A DNA stretch of 64,000 nucleotides from Synchiropus splendidus (taxonomy: Eukaryota; Chordata; Actinopteri; Syngnathiformes; Callionymidae). Below the pieces are notes generated by a model. It saw only the letters and a program-made list of their open reading frames with translations. It made no database searches and had not been told where the DNA came from. Shown one piece after another: positions 36,723-49,755 of this stretch. Location of the stretch: positions 11,903,501 through 11,967,500 of the forward strand of contig NC_071347.1 of assembly GCF_027744825.2 (NCBI RefSeq). Direction: 5' to 3'. The first letter of the stretch is position 1, and every line of letters begins with the position of its first letter. The position numbers were made by a program, and so were the translations under genes.

Positions 36723-39655
36723 CAGGTTTATTTGGTATTAAATTGTGTGATATTTTTCAAAACAAGGCAGCGTTGATGGTAATTTGAGCAGTCCAAAAAT
36801 ATTTCATGTTACATTTTTCTTCCATCTCAGTTATAATGCAATGCAAACCTGGAGCAATCTCAGCTCAGATGCTTAAATTGAGATCATGCTAAAAAGGTGT
36901 TGGGTCCTTGTCATTGGAACTGACAAGCTATTTAGATTTCATTGTAGCATGTTTATGCAATACTTAAAAAGTATTGCAGAAGGTGTGAACCAGGCATGAG
37001 CAATGGATTAACCCAACAGACCATGTGACAACCTGGTACGAGAATCAATATTTCCACGGATTACCTATTGTGTTTGGTGAAAATAACAGGCTTACACAAC
37101 CACGATCATGACAAGACCGAAAAGAAATTTTAAGAAACCATTGAAATGCAGTTCACCTACAAATGTAACCTTTCAATTGTAAAAAAAAAAAAAGTTAAAC
37201 AATGTAACACATTTTTTGCATTGTAGTTGCTTATTTAAAAACATAAATTGTTTCACATATAATGCAATTTTATTTTTTTATTTTGAAATTATTCTCTCTG
37301 ATTTGGCTGTGTTTGAATGGAACCCTGACAAAACCTAAAATCATTGGCCTCCAATTGTCTGAAGCAGTGAGCTGCGGCAAATTGATTTGTTCTAACACCC
37401 CACTGACTTGGTGAAATGAGATGACAAGGGCAGTCCGGAGGCATTAAAGAATCGAGCAAGGTAGAGGAGGAGGAGGTTCGCAGCCCCCTGGAAGATCAAT
37501 ATTACATGATGACGCTGAAGAAAAGTGCTCTGCAGCTCTTTGTTCCGGTCTAAACCACGGCTGTCACTGTTTTTTCCCCTCCTCTCCGCGACCGATTTTA
37601 TAGCGTTTGGGTGACACAGGCCTGGGCAGTACACGCCATATGTTTAAGCATGTGTGTTTCTTTCCCTGAGAAAGCAGGGGATATTTCATTTTAATCGCCC
37701 TCATTGAATGTGATACCGAGAACATGAAACGCAGTGTGATTTCCAAACAAAGGGCTTTTAATATGCCATGACATGAGGTCCTGCAACATGTGGATAAAGA
37801 CATCAGAGCCGTGTTGGGTTCAGCGTTTCCTCAGAAGTCCTAACAATGATTAATTACCCCGATTCTGCTCGACTATGAGCTCAGATCTTCGGGATTCGGT
37901 TTTGACTGGAGTTCAAAACTGGATGTGGGAACGGAATGGATGAGTTCTCCTTTCTTAACCTGACCCTTATTTGTGTGTGTGTGTGTTTTTACATTATTCA
38001 TTTCAAGTGAAGAGGCCCCTAATGTAGAGAACATGTTGCAATAAAATAATAATAATGCTGGCTCTGGTACATGAAGCATCCCTTTAACACACTTCCACTG
38101 CCATCCCCACCCATGCGCAGCCGTATTTGGCAGGCTTGCTTTCCGACTCTCTGAGCCAAAAGAGGGAGTGAGTCAAATTCTAGTCCACTTTTCAAGTCAT
38201 AAAAATACATATACAAGTGTTTTTCATGACACGTGTGGAAGAATGTGTTGCCCTAAGGATAGGCAGGAAGGATTGGAAGGAGTAATAGCTCACTTTGCAC
38301 CTAATAAAAGCGCGAGAGTAAACTTTCAGCTGCGAAGAAAGGCTTCTCTCGAAAAGGTCTTTCACATGCTACGTCAATCCCTGTGGATTACCGAAGTGAA
38401 CGGTGGAGCTGAGGCAACGTTGTTGACCTCTCATAACCCCGCTGATGTGTATGTTTATTCTTGACCCTGAACTGAACACCACGGATGTCAAACTCCAGGC
38501 TTGGGTGGTGTAAAAGCAGGGCGTGTTAATTGTGTGAACACAATCTTTTAGTTATGGGGCACCGTCCAACATTAATTTTTTATCTGTAGCTCTGACCTGT
38601 GAGCCACTAGACTTTAAATTTAAAGATTTTTCTAGCAGTTAAGTGCACACTTTACAGTGCTAATGCGACTCTGGCCTGATCTCTTGGCCGCTGAACTGAA
38701 CCAAATGTGCGAACTGCCTGCTATTTAGTCCAGTTTGTGTGACTTGAATATTTAATAACTGCTCCGGGAGTGCACTCTGTTTCACTCCTTAAAAAAAAAA
38801 AACGGCATGTTGTGCCTCTATTGCGTTTAAGGGAATTCATAATATGACTGCAACACTTTTTTGGGGGGCAAAGAACACCACTGAATGAATTAAGAACGGT
38901 TGGACTGACAAATGTTTTATCCGAGGCGGTGGCAGATGTGACTGGCCGGAGCTGCATGGTGATTAGTCAAAAGACAATGGTCCACTGGTGAACAAAAACA
39001 AGAGATTAGTCTTCATTGTTTGCCATGTAAGCGCCTGGCATTACTTCAGATTAATGAATCAAGAGCTGGCAGTGGCTTGGTGGCACCGGCGGCAGATTTT
39101 ATTTGGTGCTTTTAACGGACATTTTAGCATTTAACCCCGTCCTGTTTGCTATTTCAGGGTTGGATGAAGTTTACGACAAAAATGTGTGCGAACGTTTATG
39201 AAAATACAGCTTTATAGCCCCTGTCTTCCTTATGAAATGTTGCGTACAGTATCCATAATTTCCAGACAAATCTATTGCCTTGCTCTGAAGATCCAAATCC
39301 CATTATCAGAGGGGAATGGATGAGACTGCAATATCCAGCCAAAAATATTTGACCTGACCATAACTTCAGCTTTAATGTGTCTGTCCTACAAACGGATCCT
39401 TCCTCCCACTAATTCACAGGCAGATCGGAGGTCAGCGCTCTCTTTAAATCTCTCACGTGTGAAGGTTGTTGTGAACTCTTATCAAGGTTCTCATTGTCAT
39501 GCACAAAGGTTCTTGTTATCAAACCGGGATTCTCTGTTTACACCTGGGTCGGACACGACCTCTGCTACGTCGTACGGCATCTGGTCATTAATCATGCGCT
39601 TTGCTCTTAATAAGGTACGTCAGCGGATTACAGGCTGCTGATTTGCCCAGGCAAC

Positions 39656-39689
39656 ATGATGATAATGATGATGATGGTGATGATGATGT
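39656..39689. repeat. (GAT)n imperfect microsatellite
   Basis: ATGATGATAATGATGATGAT and neighbours: trinucleotide repeat with two interruptions. Confidence 0.9.
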
Positions 39690-40309
39690 CCGCTGGCTCT
39701 GCGTCATTCCTCAATAACACGACTGCACTGAGGGAGAAGCTTGAAGCCTGAACACAAATCACAGGCAGGTTATTATGCTTTTATTTTTGCTAGCTTTGTT
39801 AGTGTGGCTTTTCATTTGAGTGAATGCATGAATAGAATTTAATTTTAGCAGCAAAAATGTAAAGAAAATATTACTGCGACATTGATATGATTGACTTTTC
39901 AATGGTAAATGTAAGTCAGAAAAAGCATTTTGGGAGCATTGCAAACCACGCTTGTATCTTGCAAGGCATCTGGGTGTGTGGGAAGCACCCTACTTTATAA
40001 AAGACGCTCTATTTTTTCATCTAGCTTTCCACAGTAGCTTTGCTGAATGAGCACAGAGTTGGAACTTGGAGGAAAGTTGGTGCTCTATGGGCATTTAAAG
40101 GTAACAAAAAAAAATGAAAATAAAAAAATAAAAACAAGTTTTCTTCTAGATGTTTTTGAGAAGTATGACGCTACTGACAGTGACTAAAATTCTATAAAGT
40201 CTAGAGGCTTTTATTAACAAACATAAAAGGTAGTATTCCATTTTTATTTTTTCATTTCATTCCTCGATTCCAAACATTATATCTTGCATTGCTCAATCCC
40301 ACTCTACCC

Positions 40310-40490
40310 TTTCTATGTTGGGTTGGAAGTGGGGGGCACCTTGGACAGGTCGCCAGTGGATCTCAGGGCAGGTAAAGACAGACAACCACTCACGCATTCT
40401 TGTGGATAATTTTAGAGTCAAAGTAAGCTTGGGGTATTTATGGATTGGGAAAGTAAGCCAGAAGGCCTGAAAGGAATCCATGTGAACTTT
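40310..40490 (-). repeat. Teleost dispersed repeat, copy 3
   Basis: Contains GCACCTTGGACAGGTCGCCA, then AGACAGACAACCACTCACGC, then AATTTTAGAGTCAAAGTAAG and GGAATCCATGTGAAC. This is the same order as the reverse complement of the repeat seen at 4928 and 13264. It also includes the part coding the GGCGACCTGTCCAGGGTG end, which copies 1 and 2 lack. Confidence 0.75.
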
Positions 40491-41665
40491 AAAGAGCTCT
40501 ACACTATAGACAAACCTGTGCTGCTTTTTCGTTTTATTCTCCGCATTTTTAAACTTCACTGTCTGAAGCCAGAAATGAAGCCACAGTTCACACTCAACTT
40601 GACACCCATAAGAACTTTCTTTCCAATTGAGCTTGCGTCATATAGGCCTGGTTAACTGGTAATTTCGGGTATCCACTTCATATAGCCTTGGACGATGAAA
40701 GCTGTTCGCGATGCATTTCTTCCCACAAAAGCCTTTAATATTTAATCCAAGTTAATTCTCCCATGTGAGTAATTTCCGAGCTGCTCCTTATTTCCATTCA
40801 TACCAAAACACTTCCAGCAAGTGTCATTTGGGTGATTACAGCTTTTCAGGGCTCGGTCATGAAGAATTGCTTTGACACGGAGAGTCTTTTCCTCATTGGA
40901 TCACCTTAATACTTAATGCTGTTTTGTCTGGCCCCTGGGCGTACGCACACTGCTTTTAAGTTTTTTTGGAAGCCAGCGTTTTCTCATTATGCCTGAAATA
41001 ACTTCCTGTGTTTCGACGAATTAGTGTAATGTGATCCAGAGGCTGGTATCTGGACTGGAGTGGAGATGTTTCCATTTTTACAAGATAAACAAACACAGAT
41101 TTTGCCTGGTTACTTGAAACATATCTTATTGTTTATCTGTACAACATCCACGATGGTCATGTCCACCGATCTTCACTCAATGCCTCGGAACATTGAGATT
41201 GGAATTGTATTACTTTTTCATCACATCTTTTTCCCTTTCAAATGCAATTTTTTTCTATTTTTATTTCTCTTTTTCTTTAAAATATGGTTTGTTTTTTTTA
41301 ATAAATCTTGGTTTCTGCCATTCATGAATCAGAAGAAATACATGATTTGCTTTTTTTTGTGTTAAAATGTTATAATAAAAAAAAAACAAAAATAGAAAAC
41401 AAACAAGCTCCAATACATGTATTTATTATGTTTACAATTATATTTTAAATTATAAACATTCTGTTTTTATGTGGCATATGGTCGCATTATTTTGAATTTA
41501 CTTTTGTTTAGGACTGAAATGGTGTAAAGAAGGAATCATAAATATTTAGACATTCATACTTAAAAAGTGGTGCCATGATAAAATATTGTGGCTAATGTTT
41601 TACACCACTTTTTCATGCTTAAAATTATTCAGCACAGAACATCCCAAAACTGGGTCAAGTCGCAG

Positions 41666-41685
41666 TTTTTTTTTTTTTTTTTTTT
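41666..41685. repeat. T20 homopolymer
   Basis: Twenty uninterrupted T. Confidence 0.95.
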
Positions 41686-44600
41686 ATATTCCCTACTGTG
41701 ATAATGTATTTTCCTTGGAGGCCTGTCACACTGCAACCAAAAAAAACCCAACCTCACTAATAATCCTACCTTAGAATCCTCCAGGACCAGTGCTGAAAGT
41801 TTCCTCTTCTCCTTGTGCGCATGTGTTTATGTTGGAACGTATTAGGTCTGCGTGTTTTGGTGTGCAAGTTGTGTGATTAATCGCCTGTGAGACAGTGTGT
41901 GTGTGGATTTTATAAGCTCTTCTAAGTGATATCCCAGTGAGAGTGCATTTTACAGCCGGATTCCTCCAGGATGAGTGGAACAGTTTGAAAGAACAGCCCC
42001 ATAGCGGTCTCCGCTCTCGAGCTTATTAGGCCGAGTTTCTAACAGGTGGTCCATCACAACAATCAGAGGAATAAGACTGCTTTTGATCAAAGCTGCTAAT
42101 TTGTTCGCCGTAAAATTGGTGGGGGATTGTGATCTGTCTGTTATGAATAAGTTTCACTGTTGTGCATGAGAGAAAATACAAAATGTTGAGTGTCATATGG
42201 ACTGGTGAAAGTACAGGGAAGCCCCCTTCTCTTGTGCGTCGCTGTCGCTGCTGTTGACTCAGAAAAGAATGCTAGTGAATAATGCCTGTATGGTTTTGTG
42301 TTGTAGGTCACTGTGCCATTGTGCTTCTGGTTTATCTTACTGTGCATACTTTAATGTCTCCTTGTTTGCCTTTCTTGGTCAGAGACTGGAAGCAGAGACA
42401 CTGAAGGTACAGAGGAACTGTTTGATTCTGTCGTTGTGCTGTTGCTGGAGTAAACTCACCCACAAATCCTGGACTCGCAACAAAAGGATTATGGCTCAAA
42501 TCAACTAATCTACTTCTCTGTATATACCGATGTAAAGAACTTGGCACGAAAGCCTCAGTGTCTGAGGTTTTCTTTTGTTTCTCTAAAACAGAGCTGTTTG
42601 TTTGTTTGTTTGGGGTGCATCATGGGGCCAGTGAAGAGGCCACCTGCTATAATAGTTGACCTCCTGCTCTGTAAGGAACATCTAAAAACAAAACCCTAAA
42701 ACTTTCTTTGTTGGTTTATTGATGTTGTATTTACACTCGAAGAAGGTCAAACTGTCATAGATCCCTGCAGGAATAGAACTCATCAAAAGTGTTTTTCAGT
42801 GCTGCCGTATGAGTTTTTTTAAGCAAATAATACATTTGCAAGTGAAAACATCTAGTCCCAAGAGCTATTAATCTCAAGGTACGTTTTTTTAGAGAAAAAA
42901 TAAACCAAAAAAGTCTGAATGTTTTGCGAAATATTGGAGGAAATTGGAAACCTGTTTGAGTTCCTTTCCTGCTCTTATAAATATAAATAATTTGCTTTTT
43001 CTCATAGACAATCAACACCAGTGGTGATAACAATGAAGCAAATAGGACTCTGGTAAATATCCTGTAAATATCCTCATCAAATCTCTGCTAGATGGGTTAT
43101 GGTTGTCGAGGCTGACTTGCTGTTGCAACCCTTCATGGGAAATGTCAAAAGGTGTCACTGTCCTCCCGCACCACTGACTCATAACACGATCTTGCTCCTC
43201 GAAGCACCGGCATATGCCCACTTCCCTCCCCTTTCATATTCATGGACTAATTTCCAGACTAACGGAAGAAGCTTGCGATATTTCATCGCACATCTCTCTT
43301 AGAAAGATAGCGTGCGGTGTTGACCGAGGAGAGATGCAGCCCAGTGAAGGGCTTCTGAGCCAATTATATTCAGTAGCACATACCAGAAATGACAGGTTGG
43401 ACAAATGCACAGGGGAAACTTTCACCTCCACAACGGTGTTTCCTGGCAGCACCTCTTTGATCTTGCTTTTCAGTTTACATCTGTGTGACAAGTCTTTATC
43501 TATGAGGGAGGTGAGGGTGAAGATTTCCTGAGCGCTAGGAGACTGAACACAGCTGAAGTCATCAACTTGTATTGGTCTGGAGGGACCAGGTGGACCGTGT
43601 GCTGGCTCGGCTTAATTTGTTTAAATGTTCTTGTCATGATGGTGTGATACAGCACAATCCCTGGTTAATTTAAACAGTCCAGAGGGGGGGGAGTTGGAGG
43701 CTCAGGAGGGTTCCTCAGTCGAGGTTAATGTCCTTGTATCACTGCGTGCAAGTACAGTAAAAAAAAAAAAAACAAGAAAAACAACATTTCATGGTCTGTT
43801 TTCACTGTGAAAATAAGACCGCAGCTGTAAGAGCATGTGGCCTTTCAAAATATTGATCAGAAGTGATGTTTCTTCACTTAGCCAACTACCTTTTATGTGG
43901 GTGGCCATTTGCATATGAGTAGTTTGCTGTCCCTGCTTTTTAAACAAGCACTTGATGAACAATCAGCAAAACACAGAAGGTGCAAATGCCCTTTTATCCG
44001 ATTATTTTCTATCCAGATGATCTTCTAATCTCTCTTCACTTCTGTTGATGCAGATGGGTCACAATTTCATCCAGATGGTTTTGGGTAAACATTGCACGCA
44101 AGGTTTGATAAAAGTCAGTCTGAAGGCTTTGTAATACCCTAATAATTAGACATCTCAGATGTTTAGGACTGGGTGTGTTGCTCGTGTCATGATGCTTGAT
44201 GCTTGCGTTGGCTAGTAACAGGAAGAATGGACCGTCGCAACATATGGCAAGTATTAGAAATGGGAATTTAAGATTGCTTGTCGGAACGTGCTGGACAGGA
44301 TGCTGTTTAGCAAACTGCATTATGACACATCCAGATTATGCTCAATATATGTTTTCAGGTCTGTATTTCAGGTCTTGTACTTCAAAGCACATATGTATGT
44401 TTGTCTGAAATGAACTAACTGAGGATTCAGTGCTGTGCATGTGTTGTTAATGAGGGTGGAGATATGCAGTTCTGTGGAATACAGCTTTTAGCCTCTGCAA
44501 ACTGTTTCATTTGTACTCATCAGGCCTCCTCTTTGAAGGATATTTTTAAAGCTGTGCCTTTGTACTTTATTATTGTCTATCCTCGGTGCATTGGGCTAAA

Positions 44601-47600
44601 GAATACCATGACTCCTTTTCATTCGCAATGCTGGATTTAACTTTTCCCGTTCTTTATATTCATTTATTTCTCTGTGCCAGGATCAATGACTTATTTTTCA
44701 GACAAATATTAACATGTAAGTTCCTCTTGGTCTATGTGTGATGACATTTTGTTTGCCTCCTTAGAAGGATTGGCTTGTGAGGTGTCATCCCAGGATGCAG
44801 ATCTTTCCTGAGAGTGGAACATGCAGCCTCTTGTGCTAGAGCCATGAAAGACTGACCAAGCATGTTCTCCTTCTCCTTCCCTCTATTCAACCCTGATCTC
44901 TGATCCTAAGCATCAGTGAGGTCACTTACACTTCTCCGCTGACCCCAATTCCTCCAGGAACGTTTCCTGAGACACTTCCAATTCCCTTCCCCCCCTTAAG
45001 GCGACTGACGTGGAAAGAGGGCAGTCGTCAGCTGACGCGAGACACAAGTCGCATGTTTGCAGACTCTGAACATGAAGGGTCTAAACTGCCCTGCAGGTTC
45101 TTGATCTGATGAAGGATGAGACTCCATCTGTTTCCTGCTCCACAGAGCTGCGGAATTCTCAGTCATATTGAATGAAGACAAATGAGTAAACAGGCGGATG
45201 AGTCACAGCTTTTTTCCTGTGTTATGACAAGTGCTCCTGCTTGAGCGTGTGAGCGTGGTCGTATTGACATCTTTGTTGAATCGGTTGGGGTTTATCATCA
45301 GGCTTTCAGTCAGGCTGACACACAGGCAGAAGATAGATCCAGTGGAGTGGTTTTGACTGAAAAGTATAATTCAGAATCTTTCGATATTAACATCAGATTC
45401 AAAATCTTTATCAGTTATTACTTTTCACTGCTCATTCTTAGCCCGTTATTCATATTAAACGTAACATTTCATTGTCTGACCATCAAATAAAAACAATACA
45501 TTAAATAATCCTTTTCAAAAGGGACAGCAGTTGCGCTACTGTTGAATTGTACCATTGTATGTACATACGCCTTTCCTGAGCACAAGTAACCTTTTGTCTA
45601 AGCCCACACAGCCGTGTAACAAAGACTTGTGAAGAATATGTTTCGCTTGTCGATGGATTATCCAACTTGAATGCAGGACTAATTCCTAGTTGTACCCCTC
45701 TCAGGAGGCCAATTACCTCTTAAGATGGTTCTGCTTTTTGTCTTTCTCCGTCCTGTGCTCTCTGTCTAAACCCATCCATCTCCTGTCTTCCACTCAGTAC
45801 TCCTTTCTGTCCTCTTCCAGCACCTGTCAGCTCCATTGTCCTCCCGTGAAGAAGAGTACACTCATGAAGGCTACGACCTTTTCAGTGGTCTCTCCCTGTG
45901 GGGCTGGTGCTTTTGTTTTCTTCAGCTTTCCTTAGCAGAGTTCGGGGTAATCAGCAAGGGGGCATCCGTCTAACTATTGCGGGAGGTGCGGTCTTCCTGG
46001 GTGTGATAATGGACCACACATGCGCCTCGCAGCTCACCGTCAGTAGGGCTTCGGTGCATGGGCACAAGGCCTTGCTCTGCCTCTGCTCCCTCCGACACGC
46101 CCACAGTACACCCTCTTCTCAGTCTTTTGTCCTCGCCCTTTTACTTGGCCTGAGCTCAGTTGGGGCCTTTGTCTCTGGATCCAGAATACGGATTCCTCCC
46201 CATCCACTCTGGCTTTTTTGTTCACGTCCACGACATTATGCTAGCGACAAGTATTCCAGAAATGCAGTGAATGCAACTCTATCCCAAGCAAGGAGGTGCG
46301 GAAAGACGCAAGATATTGGTTGTTTTATTACAGCTCCTCACAGAGTTTATGATGAAATTACACTCATTACATTACATTCATTGGAGGGAGGCTAAAATTG
46401 TTGGGAGGTTAGCAAGATTCTTTTCTGCAGGAAATACAGTGTTTATTGTATTTCTCATTGATTGAACGTTGCGTTGCCTGAACGCAGCAGAAAAAAGAGG
46501 GAGTCTGTTCGACAAGCCATACAAGGAAGGGAAGGGAAGTATAGATTGTTGGTGTGTGATGTCGGCTCTCGGAAGAGGGCCCTTTACAGAGTGTATTGAT
46601 TACTGCTCACCTTGCTAAGTGAAGGCATTCAATTCATCCCAAGGCGTTTTAAAGTAATGATGCCGGCTAATTAACTTGCAAATCAACATTTACTCTGCCA
46701 TCCATCTTATTCTACCTCCTTCCTTTTGTGTTGATCGTCATTACTCTGCACAGATGAAGCATTGAGTTGAAGCTGGTTGCGTCATCTGACAGTTCGCTGA
46801 CAAATATTGTGTTAATCATAGCGACTGGTGAGAGAAACTCTCTGGGCAAAGATTTTCACAAGGCGGTTTTAATAACACAACTCTGCAGGAAACAAAATTC
46901 CCTGTAGTGGATATTTCTGTGTTCGTTTAGAGGATTCACAAAGCTTTTCGTGTCGACCATTTATTATTTCAGCGTTTTGTTTTTAGGCTCTTGAAATGCA
47001 TTTTATAGCTTCCATGTATTATGTGGGGTTAAGAATGCCCTCAAACATCTGTGGTTGTGTATTGGAAGGGTTTTTGTCCCATAAAATGGGATTTTCAAAT
47101 CCAACCCCATCAGCAGTGTCGTTCCATTGTTTTTTTTGAATGACTGGTGGCACTGAGGTTTAGATAATGTCAGAGATTTGGGACAATATGAATGTTTCGC
47201 TGATGCAAAATGACTCCCGATGAGTTGTGCGCTCATTGCTAGGGACCGCGCTGAAGAGCCCGCTTTAGTTACCGCACCAAGATTATACACCAGGCATAAA
47301 CAAACAAGTGGGCTTGAGTGTGTTGTAATGCTAAATCAATATGAGCTGACAGTCTGCAGATGATAAAAGTGCTTTCAATCAATTATCTCTCTCATATGAG
47401 GTTGCTGCGGCAAGTCTATTGTTGCATTTGTGGTTTTGTCATTACATGTAAGCCTTTGTTTTCAAACAATGCCTTTCACTTTTGCTGCATCAGGGCCATT
47501 TAGCATATTATGTTACTTTCCATGAAGCAAATGCAGAATCCAAGAGTCGAAGCCTTTAAAACTGTGGTATCCTGTATTGAGAGAGACAAAGGAAGAAAAT

Positions 47601-48373
47601 GATCTAGAAAAAAAAAAACAAGCTTCTGTATGACAACAAACATGATAATGACAGATTTTTTTCGACACATTCTCACTCCCAAGGTGTCAGAATTCTGCGT
47701 TGTATGTTGAGGGCTACAGTTTTTTTTGTCAGTGTCTTTATAAATCAATGAAGTACTGATACATTTGGTTCATGATTATGTTCTGTTTTGCTATGTTTAT
47801 AGGCATTTTTCCCTCTAAATTCATGAAGATATGAGAAGCCTATTTAGCAAGGACGGTCACAGTTCATGGTTGGTTCTCTATTTTAATCTGCAATGCTAAA
47901 TTCAAGTCCTTGCTCCCACCAGACCTGGAAATCCTGTTCATACGAACTTGTTCTGTTCATCTTTGCTCAAAGGCTGTGTTTCATTTGTGAAATAATCTCA
48001 TCTAAGTTGAAATTGGCCCTGACTATCAAGCTGGAGTTAATGACGCAGGAATATCAGATTGCACGGCGGAGTCAGTCCAACATGTCATAGAAAAGAGTTG
48101 TCGTGCTCTGAACTACCCCCAAAGTCCTGTCCCGCCGTGTTACCAATGACAGCCTCCACGGACTCATTTGGGCGCTCTCCAGCTCTGTTTCGGTGGCCAC
48201 ATGTGCCTTGGATTAAAGCTTGCAACCGGAGCCCAACTGAGGGAGTTTAAAGAGTATGGCTGAGTTTAGAGCGGCGTGAGAACACTAGTCTGTTGTGATA
48301 GTATCTAATGAGTTCACTTGGAGCGGCATCCTTGAATGCTACCATTCATTAATTTAATCATCCTTGGACTTAA

Positions 48374-48397
48374 GTGTGTGTGTGTGTGTGTGTGTGT
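48374..48397. repeat. (GT)n microsatellite
   Basis: Twelve uninterrupted GT units. Confidence 0.95.
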
Positions 48398-49041
48398 CCC
48401 AGTTTACAAAATAATCCTTCCTGCTGTGACCTTATTGCTTCCTCGTGGCAAAGAGATAGAAGCTCAATATTTAGTTCTTAAGGTCTATTAAGCTAATGAC
48501 AGGAGGAGCCAACTTTCTGTGTTGTTGTTGTTGTTCAGTCTTTAGAACTCTTTTGTAATGCTGGCCAGTGGTGTCCAAGTTGAGCCAGTGTGTTGAGTTT
48601 AGCGCTGTTAATTATGCTGTAATTAGTAGAGGGTATTAATGCGCGCTGGATCCTGACACGCTACAGACCATGTTTATTTCTCTGGGATGTTCAACAGAGG
48701 TGTCGTCCTGGACCAAACAAAGTTCATGTTTATTGAACAGGCTTTAAATGATGTGGCTAGATTCAAAACACATACATTGTCTTGCCTTACCACAGACTCA
48801 TAACACTGGGGGCATTTTGGTTTTCTCCTTGAAACCCACACATCTTTCATTGAATTGTCTTCTACCTGGAGCAGTTTTTAGGAGTTTCGGATTAATAATG
48901 AATGATCTCCTTGCTTGCCTGTCAAAGGACGAAGCTTGATCACTATTATTTGTTGGTCACGATGTTGACATGCTTTGTTGTCGACCTACTTTCGTGACCT
49001 TACGCTTCAAATTAGTTTTAGAAACTGGTTTCAGCTACATG

Positions 49042-49755
49042 TACAGTGGTACCTCGGTTTTCGAACGTCCCGAATTCAAACAAAAATTTTGAGATTTTTT
49101 TGCTTCGGATTTCGAACGAAAATCCAGAAAAAACACCCCTGGAAAAAGCGGGAACGTGCGTGAACCGACCAGCTGACCCACGACGTGCTTTGTTATTGTG
49201 TATAACGCTGCCTCTGTATGCAGACGTGTCCCGTTAGCTACATTTACTGACTGTTTTTTCTTCATATTGAGGTGTAAAACCTTTCCTGTCTCCGCACTGG
49301 ACCGTGGCAGAGTGTCACAGGGGAGGTGCTCGCTCTCCACACCTCCGAGGCTGGAGCGCTCACTCCAGGGTTTGATGTCCTGTTGCGGGCTGGAGCTCGG
49401 ACAGGGATGAGGCGAGTCTGGGACAGAGCGTGACTTGGTTTATGACTTTGTCACAGCCCAACTGCGCAGAAGCGCACATTCAGAGCTGGACACGCACCGG
49501 GCACCTCTTCACTTCTGGAGAGACGTCACTCACTCGGCAACCCCTCCCACATGCAGCGGCCACACACATAGAGGAACAGCGCACCTGCAGCAGACACTCT
49601 ACATTCACTCCTACAAAAGACTATTTTAAGGCTTGGAACGCATTATTTCTTTTCCCATTCATTGTAATGAGAAAAATCGATTCAGATTTCGAACAAATCA
49701 CTTCTCAAACAGCTGCCTGGAACGGATTGTGGTCGAGAACCGAGGTACCACTGTA
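49042..49755. mobile_element. Tigger/pogo-like non-autonomous DNA transposon (714 bp)
   Basis: The left end reads TACAGTGGTACCTCGGTTTT and the right end, reverse-complemented, reads TACAGTGGTACCTCGGTTCT. Over 24 bp the ends match at 22 positions. TA at both ends fits Tc1/mariner-superfamily target duplication, and CAGTGGTACCTCGGTT is the terminus of vertebrate Tigger/pogo elements. The right subterminal part also shows the familiar CATTGTAATGAGAAAAATCG-type stretch and TTTCGAAC words at both sides. The middle, GC-rich part (49250-49600) has no transposase; open frames there are chance. The element is likely mobilised in trans. Confidence 0.88.

Noticed and set aside
38480..38560. ATGTCAAACTCCAGGC, similar to a hAT-type MITE end
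   Set aside because: Only one short end resembles the family, and no matching inverted end or target duplication was found.
45898..46395. 165-codon plus-strand frame
   Set aside because: Hydrophobic stretches come from T-rich codons. No domain or gene context found.
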